Shown: positions 8,803 through 17,200 of the stretch, piece by piece
Numbering within the stretch: position 1 is the first letter of the stretch
Layout of the letters: each line of letters opens with the position of its first letter
Assembly (NCBI RefSeq): GCF_034119865.1
Contig: NZ_CP139421.1
Span: forward strand, 1,054,001-1,118,000
Length of the DNA: 64,000 nt
Direction: 5' to 3'
DNA from: Algoriphagus sp. NG3
GTDB lineage: Bacteria; Bacteroidota; Bacteroidia; Cytophagales; Cyclobacteriaceae
Program-made: the position numbers and the translations under genes
The notes under the pieces: model-generated
Databases searched by the model: none
What the model saw: the letters and a program-made list of their open reading frames with translations, nothing else
What the model was told of the DNA's origin: nothing

Positions 8803-9213
8803 ATGACAAAGAAGTATTTAGATGAATTAACCTATAAAGTAATTGGATGCTGTATCACAGTGCACAATGCTTTAGGGCCAGGTTTATTAGAAAGCGTTTA
8901 CCATAGATGCTTGATGGAGGAATTTAAGTTTCAGGGAATACGCTTTAATTCTGAACTAATAGTGCCTGTAGAGTACCGAAATGTAAAACTAGACGCGTTA
9001 TTGAGAGCAGATTTTTATGTTGAAAATTGTTTGGTCATAGAATTAAAAGCTGTTGAAGCGGTTATGCCAATACACGAAGCACAGTTGATGACCTATTTGA
9101 AATTATTAGACGCCCCCAAAGGAATTTTAATCAATTTCAATTGCACCAACATCTTTCACAATGGACAAAAAACTTATGTAACAGAAAAATATAGAAGCTT
9201 GAATGAAAAATAA
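8803..9213 (+). CDS. GxxExxY family protein (PD-(D/E)xK-like)
   Basis: A 136-residue protein of the GxxExxY family (PF13366). The ATG at 8803 is chosen because the earlier in-frame ATG at 8770 lies inside the inverted repeat. Visible landmarks are the name-giving GLLESVY (27-33), Asp70 in RADFYV, ELK (80-82) and HEAQ (91-94). The D...ExK pattern is that of PD-(D/E)xK nuclease folds, though no biochemical role is established for the family to my knowledge. The gene is bracketed by complete ACCACATAG inverted repeats on both sides, with only short spacers. That arrangement suggests a mobile unit or a protein that recognises the repeat. Confidence 0.93.
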   Translation: MTKKYLDELTYKVIGCCITVHNALGPGLLESVYHRCLMEEFKFQGIRFNSELIVPVEYRNVKLDALLRADFYVENCLVIELKAVEAVMPIHEAQLMTYLKLLDAPKGILINFNCTNIFHNGQKTYVTEKYRSLNEK

Positions 9214-9219
9214 TTTACA

Positions 9220-9292
9220 ACCACATAGTAACATAGAAAACATAGCGACTATGTGATAAAAAATACTATGTGTAGCTATGTGTCTATGTGGT
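9220..9292. repeat. ACCACATAG inverted repeat, copy B
   Basis: A 73-bp copy beginning 6 bases after the GxxExxY stop. It has the same termini (ACCACATAG...CTATGTGGT) and the same CATAG/CTATG iteration, with an A-rich central loop. The next start codon lies 32 bases downstream. Confidence 0.9.
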
Positions 9293-9324
9293 AGAAAAAA
9301 ATAAAAGTAAAAAAAATCAATCCT

Positions 9325-9885
9325 ATGTCAGAACCAAATTCACTATTTGCAAAAATCAAAATAAGAAAAGAGCGTTTACATCATTTTCTTAAATCAAAAC
9401 CAACAAATCCACAACTGAATGAAAACTGGCTTGAATGGTGGAATTCAAAACAAATGTACGGAAAGAAAGAATTGACGCAAACGGACTTAAGATGTTATGA
9501 TTTTGCGACCAATGAAGCCATCATAACAGATTTTGTAAATGACCCGCGTACGTATTCATTTTCGGATTATGATGAAGAGAGCGAAACTTGGTATTTTGGA
9601 ATTATGCTTTTTACCGAAAATTATTTTGAAATGATACCGGGCCTAGCCTTAATTCAGAGCATTTCCAAATTTAAAGAGTTTGATAGTACTGATTTTGCCA
9701 TTATCTACAATTTTTTCTGGGAAGATGATATAATCGATGTCTTGATGATTTTTGAAAAAGATCATGCCATTTTCGATACAAGGATTAATGCAAAAGCAGA
9801 TTTAAATCCTGACATTCTCTTGCTTTGCAATACCTATTTGGAGAAAAAGTTGAATGAATTTGAGAATAATTCATCACCATCTTAA
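9325..9885 (+). CDS. Uncharacterised immunity-like cytoplasmic protein
   Basis: A 186-residue acidic protein without signal peptide or membrane segment. No family is recognised with confidence. The body has an amphipathic alpha/beta pattern with aromatic-rich strands (ETWYFGIMLF, DFAIIYNFFW) and an acidic DEESE stretch, a style common in small immunity proteins of polymorphic toxin systems. It lies between complete repeat copies B and C, and like its neighbours is AT-rich. No toxin partner is visible. Could equally be an unrelated accessory protein. Confidence 0.75.
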   Translation: MSEPNSLFAKIKIRKERLHHFLKSKPTNPQLNENWLEWWNSKQMYGKKELTQTDLRCYDFATNEAIITDFVNDPRTYSFSDYDEESETWYFGIMLFTENYFEMIPGLALIQSISKFKEFDSTDFAIIYNFFWEDDIIDVLMIFEKDHAIFDTRINAKADLNPDILLLCNTYLEKKLNEFENNSSPS

Positions 9886-9901
9886 GTGTATTTTTTAAAA
9901 A

Positions 9902-9930
9902 CTATGTGCATCTATTATGTCTATATGATA
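9902..9930. repeat. Partial ACCACATAG element (decayed right arm)
   Basis: The stretch from CTATGTGCATC to CTATATGAT matches the right arm of the full element with several changes and no left arm. It sits between the preceding stop and complete copy C, evidence of decay or of partial deletion of a unit. Confidence 0.65.
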
Positions 9931-9941
9931 GAAAAATTAGA

Positions 9942-10013
9942 ACCACATAGTAACATAGAAAACATAGCAACTAACTGGTAAAAAATCTATGTGCAGCTAC
10001 GTGTCTATGTGGT
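9942..10013. repeat. ACCACATAG inverted repeat, copy C
   Basis: A 72-bp copy with intact termini. One internal CTATG of the right arm reads CTACG, and the centre has CTAACTGG where other copies have CTATGTG. It is separated from copy D by only 14 bases (AGAGAAAGATTAAA), making a tandem pair. Confidence 0.9.
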
Positions 10014-10027
10014 AGAGAAAGATTAAA

Positions 10028-10098
10028 ACCACATAGTAAGATAGAAAACATAGCAGCTAAGTGGTAAAAAACTATGTGCAGCTATGTGTCTATGTGTT
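10028..10098. repeat. ACCACATAG inverted repeat, copy D
   Basis: A 71-bp copy with left end ACCACATAG and a mutated right end CTATGTGTT. It ends 16 bases before the next start codon. Together with copy C it forms a tandem pair upstream of the degenerate HExxH protein gene. Confidence 0.9.
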
Positions 10099-10114
10099 AG
10101 GAAAAACCAAAAAA

Positions 10115-10615
10115 ATGAATAAAGCAGAACAACTAGTAACCAAATACTTCCGCCAGCTCCAAGCAGTCTTCCCTGAATTTAACACACAGGATAAAAGGAT
10201 TTTTGAGTCCTCAGAAATAGATTTTCCTTTTTCTTGGAAAGACCCTTTGAAAGCCGCTGACAATGTGTTGAAGCTATTGGCAAGGCACATCGGCTTAAAT
10301 CCCAACAGGATTGAATTAATGTTTTACAGCGATTATCCCAAAGAAGACGTTGAAGACCCAAACTCAATTTATTTGAGGTTTAAGAACAATAGAAAACCAA
10401 CGCTCAAAGACTATCAAGGTAATATCAAACGATTTGCTTTCAATATAGATGCTACTGTTTTTGAATATGCCGATTGGGTTATCGCTGCCATTGCCCATGA
10501 ACTTTGTTATTTGAAACTTTTGGAAAACGGTAAATTTGATGTGAAAGATGAAAAACTGATTGACGTAGCTACGGCTTATTTTGGTTTTGGAAAGTTGGCT
10601 GCAAAAATAAGATAG
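10115..10615 (+). CDS. Uncharacterised protein with degenerate HExxH-like motif
   Basis: A 166-residue protein from the ATG at 10115; an upstream GTG at 10061 is inside the inverted repeat and is rejected. The C-terminal part reads AHELCYLKLL, then DEKLIDVATAYFGFG. This parallels a Bacteroidota family with HELxHxxLL followed by E-x3-D, a gluzincin-like zinc site. Here the second zinc His is Tyr132, so metal binding and peptidase activity are probably lost. His128, Glu129 and the downstream E146...D150 are kept. Last gene of the AT-rich block, followed by the tRNA-Leu gene in the opposite orientation. Confidence 0.75.
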   Translation: MNKAEQLVTKYFRQLQAVFPEFNTQDKRIFESSEIDFPFSWKDPLKAADNVLKLLARHIGLNPNRIELMFYSDYPKEDVEDPNSIYLRFKNNRKPTLKDYQGNIKRFAFNIDATVFEYADWVIAAIAHELCYLKLLENGKFDVKDEKLIDVATAYFGFGKLAAKIR

Positions 10616-10644
10616 GTCATATCCCAGGTAATGGCCAAGAGGCA

Positions 10645-10677
10645 TAAAAAAAGGCCTCTCTTGAATTGAGAAGCCTT
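10645..10677 (-). terminator. Rho-independent terminator of tRNA-Leu
   Basis: Read on the minus strand, AAGGCTTCTC and GAGAGGCCTT pair around AATTCAA and run into seven T residues. It lies just beyond the 3' end of the tRNA, and probably also limits transcription from the convergent accessory genes. Confidence 0.85.
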
Positions 10678-10679
10678 AG

Positions 10680-10761
10680 TGCGGATAGAGGGACTCGAAC
10701 CCCCATGCCTTACGGCGCTAGATCCTAAGTCTAGTGCGTCTACCAATTTCGCCACATCCGC
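10680..10761 (-). tRNA. tRNA-Leu (anticodon TAG)
   Basis: An 82-nt class II tRNA. Acceptor stem GCGGATG pairs with TATCCGC (one G-U), the discriminator base is A and no CCA is encoded. The anticodon stem CTAGA/TCTAG encloses loop CTTAGGA with anticodon TAG. A variable arm CGCCGTAAGGCATG and T-loop GGTTCGAGTCC are present. It decodes CUA, and by wobble other CUN codons. Its 3' end faces the AT-rich block, an orientation used by many integrating elements. Confidence 0.96.
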
Positions 10762-11062
10762 ATGTGCTGTAATTGGATGGCAAATGTAGGAAAACATTTT
10801 ATCTTTCCCCAGATATTGGCATGTTTTTCAATTCTAATCACATTATAAATAGTAAACTAATTCATTTTCAGTTAGTTTATTTTTTCCGACGATAAGGACT
10901 CCAGAATTATAAATCATTTTTAGAGTGGGAAGATACTTTACTGCGGTATCCACACTATGAAATCATTTTTTGTTGTCTTTTGGTACGGCCATGTATCATA
11001 TCGACCGCCTTTCCTGTTTTTTGACAATTTTTTCCGAAGGGGGAACTTAACCTGAATTTTTG
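10762..11062. other. Intergenic region between tRNA-Leu and the efflux operon
   Basis: About 300 bases. It contains an AT-only-stem hairpin at 10853-10879 (TAAACTAA / TTAGTTTA) followed by six T, a weak terminator candidate for rightward transcription. No gene was found. The promoter of tRNA-Leu and that of the efflux operon should both lie here. Confidence 0.5.
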
Positions 11063-11080
11063 TGATTGAACGTTCATTCA
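11063..11080. promoter_or_regulatory. Palindromic TetR operator candidate
   Basis: TGATTGAAC followed directly by GTTCATTCA: two 9-base half-sites matching at 8 of 9 positions, centred on AACGTT. It lies 8 bases before the ATG of the TetR gene, so a bound dimer would block transcription initiation or early elongation of the whole efflux operon. The inverted-repeat shape suits TetR/AcrR repressors; the assignment rests on position and symmetry. Confidence 0.7.
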
Positions 11081-11087
11081 GTTTACT

Positions 11088-11669
11088 ATGGAGATACCTC
11101 AAGAGAAGAAAAAGCTAATTATAGGAAGTGCGTTGGAGCTGATCAATTGTCATGGATTCCATGGCTGTCCGATGAGTCAAGTAGCCAAAAATGCAGGAGT
11201 AGCCGCCGGTACGATCTACACCTATTTTGAAAACAAGGAAGACATGATCTATGCTATACACGATGAGGTGATGGATCAGATATATGAACATGTGGCCTTA
11301 AAAGATGATCCTTTAAGACCTTTTGAAGAGCGGTTTTTTACCTTCTGGGACAATCTCCTCAGATTCTATGAGCAAAACCGGGCGGTGCAGAGTTTCATAG
11401 ACCAGTTTGCCAGTTCTCCATTTAACTCAGATGATTTCCAGAGTAAATCCAAAAAGTGGTTTTCCTGGACTAGTGAATTTTTTAAGTCTGGAATAGAAGA
11501 AGGAGCCATCAAGGATATGAATCCAGTGATTCTTAAGATTTTGGTAAATGAATCGGCAAATTCTCTAGCAAAAGTGAAAAAAAATTATGCCAAAAAACTT
11601 TCAAAAAACCACATAGACCTTTCTCCTATACCTTATATGATTTGGGATGGAATTAAGGCTGTCAATTAA
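11088..11669 (+). CDS. TetR/AcrR family transcriptional repressor
   Basis: A 193-residue one-component regulator. The N-terminal helix-turn-helix spans about residues 8-55, with the recognition segment AGVAAGTIYTYFENKEDM that is almost diagnostic of TetR proteins. The all-helical C-terminal ligand domain is unassigned. It is the first gene of a same-strand run with TolC, periplasmic adaptor and RND pump genes (35, 30 and 33-base gaps), so it most likely represses its own operon from the palindrome just upstream. The inducer is probably a pump substrate. Confidence 0.95.
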   Translation: MEIPQEKKKLIIGSALELINCHGFHGCPMSQVAKNAGVAAGTIYTYFENKEDMIYAIHDEVMDQIYEHVALKDDPLRPFEERFFTFWDNLLRFYEQNRAVQSFIDQFASSPFNSDDFQSKSKKWFSWTSEFFKSGIEEGAIKDMNPVILKILVNESANSLAKVKKNYAKKLSKNHIDLSPIPYMIWDGIKAVN

Positions 11670-11704
11670 TTTCTTTTATTAAACCAACTAATAATATTTT
11701 GACT

Positions 11705-13027
11705 ATGAGAACAATGAAACAGCGTCTGTTTGCTGGACTCAGTTTACTCTTTTTCGCTGTACCGGGCTTTGCCCAAGAGGAAGCGCCGATTCCAAAGAAT
11801 GTCCTGACTTTGGAGGAAGTGGTGGACTATGCACTAGTCCAGAGCCCGATCATTCGACAGGCACTTATTGATCAGGAGATAGGTGACAGGGACATCAAAG
11901 CAAATCTGGCAGACTGGTATCCCCAGATCACCGCTTCTGCCGCTGGGATCTATAATATCAAACTTCAGCAGCAGATTATTGGAGATCAGTTGATCACCTT
12001 TGGTCAGACATATAATTCCAATGCTTTGCTGGAGGTGGGACAGACACTCTTTAACCGGGACCAGCTATTTGCTTCCAAATCCGCAAAGTATTACCGCCAA
12101 CAATTGCAGCAGGTCACCGAGAATGCACGCATCAATACGGTAGTGGATGTAAGCAAGGCTTTTTATTCCATTCTTCTTTCTGAAGAACAATTGAAAATCC
12201 TTGATCAAAACCTGGACCGCCTGGATAAACAATACAAAGATGCGTACAGCAGATTTGAAGCAGGGTTGGTGGACAAGACGGACTACCAACGGGCTTCTAT
12301 CGCACTGACCAATGTAAAAAGTGACCGCAATCGGATGGCTAATTCTTTTGAGGCAAAATACGATTACCTCAAGCAATTGATGGGGTACCCGGATAGCTTG
12401 GATTTCACGATTGAATTTGATCTTCAGGCTGAGACCAATAAGGTGGTGGAGGATGTTGCTGATCCTCTGATCCTGGAGAACCGTGTGGAGTATCGTCTAT
12501 TGCAGACACAGCAAACACTGAACGAAGTGCAGACTGGCTATGAACGATGGAATTACCTGCCTCAGCTATCTGCTTATTACCGATATAACTGGAACTATTT
12601 CAACAACAGTTTTTCAGATTTATACAATACGGCTTATCCTGTTTCTTCAGTTGGGCTGAATCTAGCGATCCCTATTTTCCAGGGAGGCAAGCGGGTTCAC
12701 CGTGTAAAAGCTGCGGAACTGCAGGTTGACCGCGGTAGAGTTGAAATTGAAAATCTCAGCAATCAACTGCGTACGGAATATAGCGGTGCTCTGGCGGATT
12801 TCAACAGTAGTGTATATGAGTGGCAGTTGATCCGCGAGAATATGGAAATGGCCGAAGAGGTGTACAACATCATCAAGATGCAATACGACGAAGGTATCAA
12901 AGCTTACGTGGAACTGGTGGTGGCGGAGACTGACCTTCAGACAGCCCAGATCAACCATATCAATGCTTTTTATCAGGTACTTGAAGATAAGCTCGATCTA
13001 GAGCGTGCATTAGGAACAATTAATTAA
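11705..13027 (+). CDS. TolC family outer membrane efflux protein
   Basis: Outer membrane channel of a tripartite efflux pump, 440 residues from the ATG at 11705 (a TTG at 11699 and an ATG at 11714 are alternatives). The signal peptide ends in PGFAQE. Two OEP repeats of long coiled coils are visible, with family motifs LTLEEVVDYAL near the start and AIPIFQGGKRVHRVKAAELQ in the second repeat. A typical LDLERALGT-like end closes the protein. It acts with the two genes that follow. Confidence 0.93.
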   Translation: MRTMKQRLFAGLSLLFFAVPGFAQEEAPIPKNVLTLEEVVDYALVQSPIIRQALIDQEIGDRDIKANLADWYPQITASAAGIYNIKLQQQIIGDQLITFGQTYNSNALLEVGQTLFNRDQLFASKSAKYYRQQLQQVTENARINTVVDVSKAFYSILLSEEQLKILDQNLDRLDKQYKDAYSRFEAGLVDKTDYQRASIALTNVKSDRNRMANSFEAKYDYLKQLMGYPDSLDFTIEFDLQAETNKVVEDVADPLILENRVEYRLLQTQQTLNEVQTGYERWNYLPQLSAYYRYNWNYFNNSFSDLYNTAYPVSSVGLNLAIPIFQGGKRVHRVKAAELQVDRGRVEIENLSNQLRTEYSGALADFNSSVYEWQLIRENMEMAEEVYNIIKMQYDEGIKAYVELVVAETDLQTAQINHINAFYQVLEDKLDLERALGTIN

Positions 13028-13057
13028 TAAGAACCTCCCTTTCAAATTTTATATCAT

Positions 13058-14170
13058 ATGAACTTATCATACAAACTTATAGCTTTTTCGGCCTTGGTTT
13101 TAGCAGGGTTTTCATGCGGTCAAAAGCAGCAGGCAGCACAGCAGGCTCCGCCTCCCACCGCGGTCACGACCTACACGTTGGAGAAAAAATCAGTGACTGG
13201 GCTTGACCAATATCCGGCTACTTTGGTTCCCCTCAATGAGGTGGAAATCCGCCCTCAGATCGGAGGTTATATCACCAATATCTATGTGCAGGATGGACAG
13301 GAAGTGAAAAAAGGCCAGAAGCTCTATGAAATAGACCGCAGTAAATATGCAGCGTCTGTGCAGCAAGCAAAAGCGTTGGTGGAGACAGCTGAGGCAAATC
13401 TAGCCAGACTGGAGAAAGATTATGAACGGTACAAGAGACTGGATGAACAGGATGCGATCGCTAAGCAGACCCTGGATCATGCTGAGACAGAGGTATTGAG
13501 TGGAAAGGCTCAGCTAAGCTCAGCCAAAGCACAGTTTGAATCAGCATCGACTGACTTCAACTATTCTGTTTTGGTGGCTCCTTTTGACGGCACAGTGGGG
13601 ATCTCACAAGTGAGACTAGGCACCCAGGTTTCACCGGGCCAGCCGCTTTTGAATACGCTTTCTTCCAATGATCCTATGTCTTTGAACTTTGTGGTCAACG
13701 AGCGGGAGATTCCCCGATTCAATAAACTGTTGAAAGCAGAAGAGAAGCCTGATTCACTGTTTAGAATCAGATTTAGCGATGGAAGTATCTATCCCTACAA
13801 TGGCAAGTTTACGACGATAGACAGAGCTGTAGGAAGACAGTCAGGTACCATTAATCTTCGTGTTCAGTTTCCTAACCCGGATCGTGATCTGATTGCTGGA
13901 ATGACGGTGAATCTACAAGTCCTCAATGATGATATAGGTGAGCAGCTGGTAATTCCTTACAAAGCTGTGACAGAACAGATGGGGGAATATTTTGTATATG
14001 TGGTGCAGCCTGATAATACGGTGAAGCAGCAAAATGTGCTCTTAGGTACTCAGATAGGAGGAGGTATAGTGGTGCGAAGCGGATTGCAGGAGGGAGCTAA
14101 AATTGTGGTGACAGGTATCCAAAAACTTCGTGAAGGCGCACAGATCACAGAGCAGACCGCTGCCCAATAA
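13058..14170 (+). CDS. RND efflux periplasmic adaptor (membrane fusion protein)
   Basis: HlyD/AcrA-type adaptor of 370 residues. It has a lipobox (LAGFSC) near residue 20, so it is anchored as a lipoprotein. The biotinyl-lipoyl half-motif EIRPQIGGYITNIYVQDGQEVKKGQKLYEID is followed by an alpha-hairpin with alternating charged residues (about 100-160). The second lipoyl half is VLVAPFDGTVG, then beta-barrel and membrane-proximal domains. It links the TolC channel and the RND transporter encoded on either side. Confidence 0.94.
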   Translation: MNLSYKLIAFSALVLAGFSCGQKQQAAQQAPPPTAVTTYTLEKKSVTGLDQYPATLVPLNEVEIRPQIGGYITNIYVQDGQEVKKGQKLYEIDRSKYAASVQQAKALVETAEANLARLEKDYERYKRLDEQDAIAKQTLDHAETEVLSGKAQLSSAKAQFESASTDFNYSVLVAPFDGTVGISQVRLGTQVSPGQPLLNTLSSNDPMSLNFVVNEREIPRFNKLLKAEEKPDSLFRIRFSDGSIYPYNGKFTTIDRAVGRQSGTINLRVQFPNPDRDLIAGMTVNLQVLNDDIGEQLVIPYKAVTEQMGEYFVYVVQPDNTVKQQNVLLGTQIGGGIVVRSGLQEGAKIVVTGIQKLREGAQITEQTAAQ

Positions 14171-14203
14171 ATTGTTTTTTCAATAAGACTTGATCAATTA
14201 CTC

Positions 14204-17200
14204 ATGATATCAGACGTATTTATAAAACGGCCAGTAACAGCCATGGTGATCTCGATCGTCATCGTGCTGGTCGGTGTTTTAGCAATTTTGAACCTCCCCG
14301 TCACGCAGTATCCTGACATCACTCCACCTGTTGTTTCGGTGTCAGCGAATTACACGGGAGCAGATGCACAGACGGTGGAGCAGACTGTGGCTACGCCAAT
14401 AGAAACCCAGGTAAACGGTACTCCGGGGATGGCTTATATTTCTTCGAACAATACGAGTACTGGACAGATGCAGATGAACGTCACCTTCGAAGTAGGGACG
14501 GACATAGATATAGCCACTTTGGATGTGCAAAATAGGGTTTCCATTGCCGAGCCTTCTCTTCCAGAGGCTGTCCGTCGGTTGGGTGTAACGGTAAGAAAGA
14601 GAAATCCATCCATTATGATGGTGTTGAGTATCACCTCTCCTGAGGGAACTCATGATAGTAAATTCCTTTCCAACTATGCCAATATTTTCATCAAGGATGC
14701 CTTACTCCGTGTCAATGGTGTAGGGGATATTACTGCGATCGGACAGGATTTCAGTATGCGGGTTTGGCTCAAGCCGGATAAACTGGCCCAATACGGAATT
14801 ACCTCAAGAGAAGTAACAGCTGCCATTCAAGAGCAAAATCTTCAGGTAGCAGCAGGGACAGTAGGAAGCATGCCACAGTATGATACGCAGGCATTTGAAT
14901 ACCCGATCACTGTAAACGGACGACTGGAAAGAGCGGAGGAATTTGACGATATCGTGTTGCGGACAAATCCAGAAGATGGCTCACTTGTGTATCTGAAAGA
15001 CGTAGCTCGAATCGAATTAGGACAATTTGATTACGGTAGATATTCTACTTTAGATGGAGAGGAAGCTGCCATTTTGCTGATTTACCAGGCACCTGGAAGT
15101 AATGCCCTGGAAACCGCCGAAGGCGTATATGCTGCCTTAGACGAGTTAAAGAAAAGTTTCCCTACGGATATGGATTATACGGTACCATTTGAGTCAGTAT
15201 CTGTGGTTGAGGTATCAATCAATGAGGTGATGCACACTTTTGTGGAGGCGTTGATCCTCGTGATTATAGTGGTGTTCTTGTTCCTTCAAAGCTGGAGGGC
15301 GACCTTGGTGCCTGTATTGGCCATCCCAGTTTCAATTATAGGTACGTTTATCTTCTTCCCACTTCTGGGTTTTACGATCAATACCCTTACGCTATTTGGT
15401 TTTGTTTTGGCGATAGGTATTGTGGTGGATGATGCGATTGTGGTGGTGGAAGCAGTGCAGCATTATATAGATTCCAGGAAAATATCCGCAAAAGAAGCTA
15501 CACGTTTAGCCATGAAAGATATCACTGCTCCAGTAATTGCAATTGCATTGATTCTGGCTGCGGTATTTATTCCGGTTGGGTTTATTCCGGGTATAGTCGG
15601 GAGAATGTACCAGCAGTTTGCGATCACGATTGCGATCTCGGTATTGATCTCTGCATTTGTGGCGTTGAGTTTGACTCCGGCATTGTGTACGTTACTTCTG
15701 AAACCTTCTGAGGTAAACGCACAGGGAAAAGGGCTCAATAAGTTCTTCTACAAGTTTAACCTATGGTTTGAACGGACTACCAAGAGCTATACCAATGGCG
15801 TGAGAACTAGTATCAAAAGAGCTCCGCTTGTATTGATTTTGCTCATTTGTATTTTCGCTGGCACATTTGGATTATTCCAGACCAAACCGACAGGATTCTT
15901 GCCTACTGAGGATGAGGGGAGACTTTTTGTGACCCTTCAATTGCCTGAAGGCTCAGCTAGTAATAGGACTCAGGCTGTAATGCAGCAGATGAACAAGATC
16001 CTGGAAGAGACGGAAGGGATTCACTATGTAACCGGTATAGGTGGCTTGAATGTGATTAACTTCTCATTCAAGCCGAATGCCGCGACTTTCTTCGTATCCA
16101 TGGATCCATGGGATGAGCGAAAAGACCCTTCTCTTCAGCTTGGAGGGATGTTGGCTACGCTAAATCAAAAATTTGCAGCTATCACAGAAGGAAGTATCGT
16201 GGTGGTGCCCCCACCGGCAATTCCTGGTCTGGGAAGTACAGGTGGTTTCAGCTTTATGCTGGAGCAGCGATCGGCTACAGGTGATATCAAGGAGTTCGAA
16301 GGAGCACTGGGGCAATTCCTCGCTGCCGCCAATCAGCGTCCTGAGATTGCTATGGCCTATAGTTTCTTTACAGCTAAAACTCCGGGATATCATGTGACTG
16401 TGGATAGGGAAAAAGCCAAAAAATTAGGAGTCCCTCTTACTGAGATCTTTACTACCATGTCAAATTACATGGGTAGCTCCTACATCAATGACTTCACCCG
16501 ATACGGCAGAAATTTCCGGGTAGTGGCTCAGGCAGATACAGCTTACCGTGCAGGGATCAATAATCTGCAGCAATATTATGTGAAAAGCAGCGGGGGAGAA
16601 TCCGTCCCTTTAAGTGCATTGGTAAGTTACGAGGTAGTGGAAAATGCTCCGGTTATTTCTCACTATAACCTATTCCGCTCTGCGGAAATCAATGGTAATG
16701 CGGCTCCGGGATATAGTTCTGGTCAGGCGCTGGCTGCATTGGAGGAAGTGGCGGCAGAAACATTGCCCGCAGGATATGGCTATGATTTCTCAGGTTTGAG
16801 TAGGGAAGAGCTTTCTTCTGGGAATGCCACTATTCTGATATTTACACTTGCCATTGTGTTAGTTTCCCTGCTTTTGGCAGCATTGTATGAAAGCTGGTCA
16901 GTACCATTTTCAGTTTTGCTGGCCTTGCCTTTGGGAGCTTTTGGGGCGATCATCGCACTTCATTTCTTGCCCAAATTGGATAATAACATCTACGCCCAGA
17001 TCGGTCTGATTACGCTGATTGGTTTGGCCGCAAAAAATGCCATTCTGATCGTGGAATTCGCCAAAGAGCGGGTGGATGTAGGAATGCCGCTGATTCAGGC
17101 AACGCTAGAAGCTGTGAAATTGAGGCTCCGCCCGATTATCATGACTTCGCTAGCATTTATTCTAGGTGTGGTTCCTTTGGCTATTTCCAATGGTGCCGGA

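Noticed and set aside
8693..10098. The repeated ACCACATAG units as a CRISPR array
   Set aside because: Units are about 70 bp, palindromic and imperfect, and are separated by whole genes or 14 bases. There are no uniform spacers and no cas genes.
10061..10114. GTG start for the degenerate HExxH protein
   Set aside because: The codons lie in the right half of repeat copy D; the ATG at 10115 follows the repeat as in the neighbouring genes.
10680..10761. tRNA-Leu as attachment site of an integrated island
   Set aside because: The 3' end faces the AT-rich block, but no duplicate of the tRNA end was found near 5.7-6.05 kb and there is no integrase.
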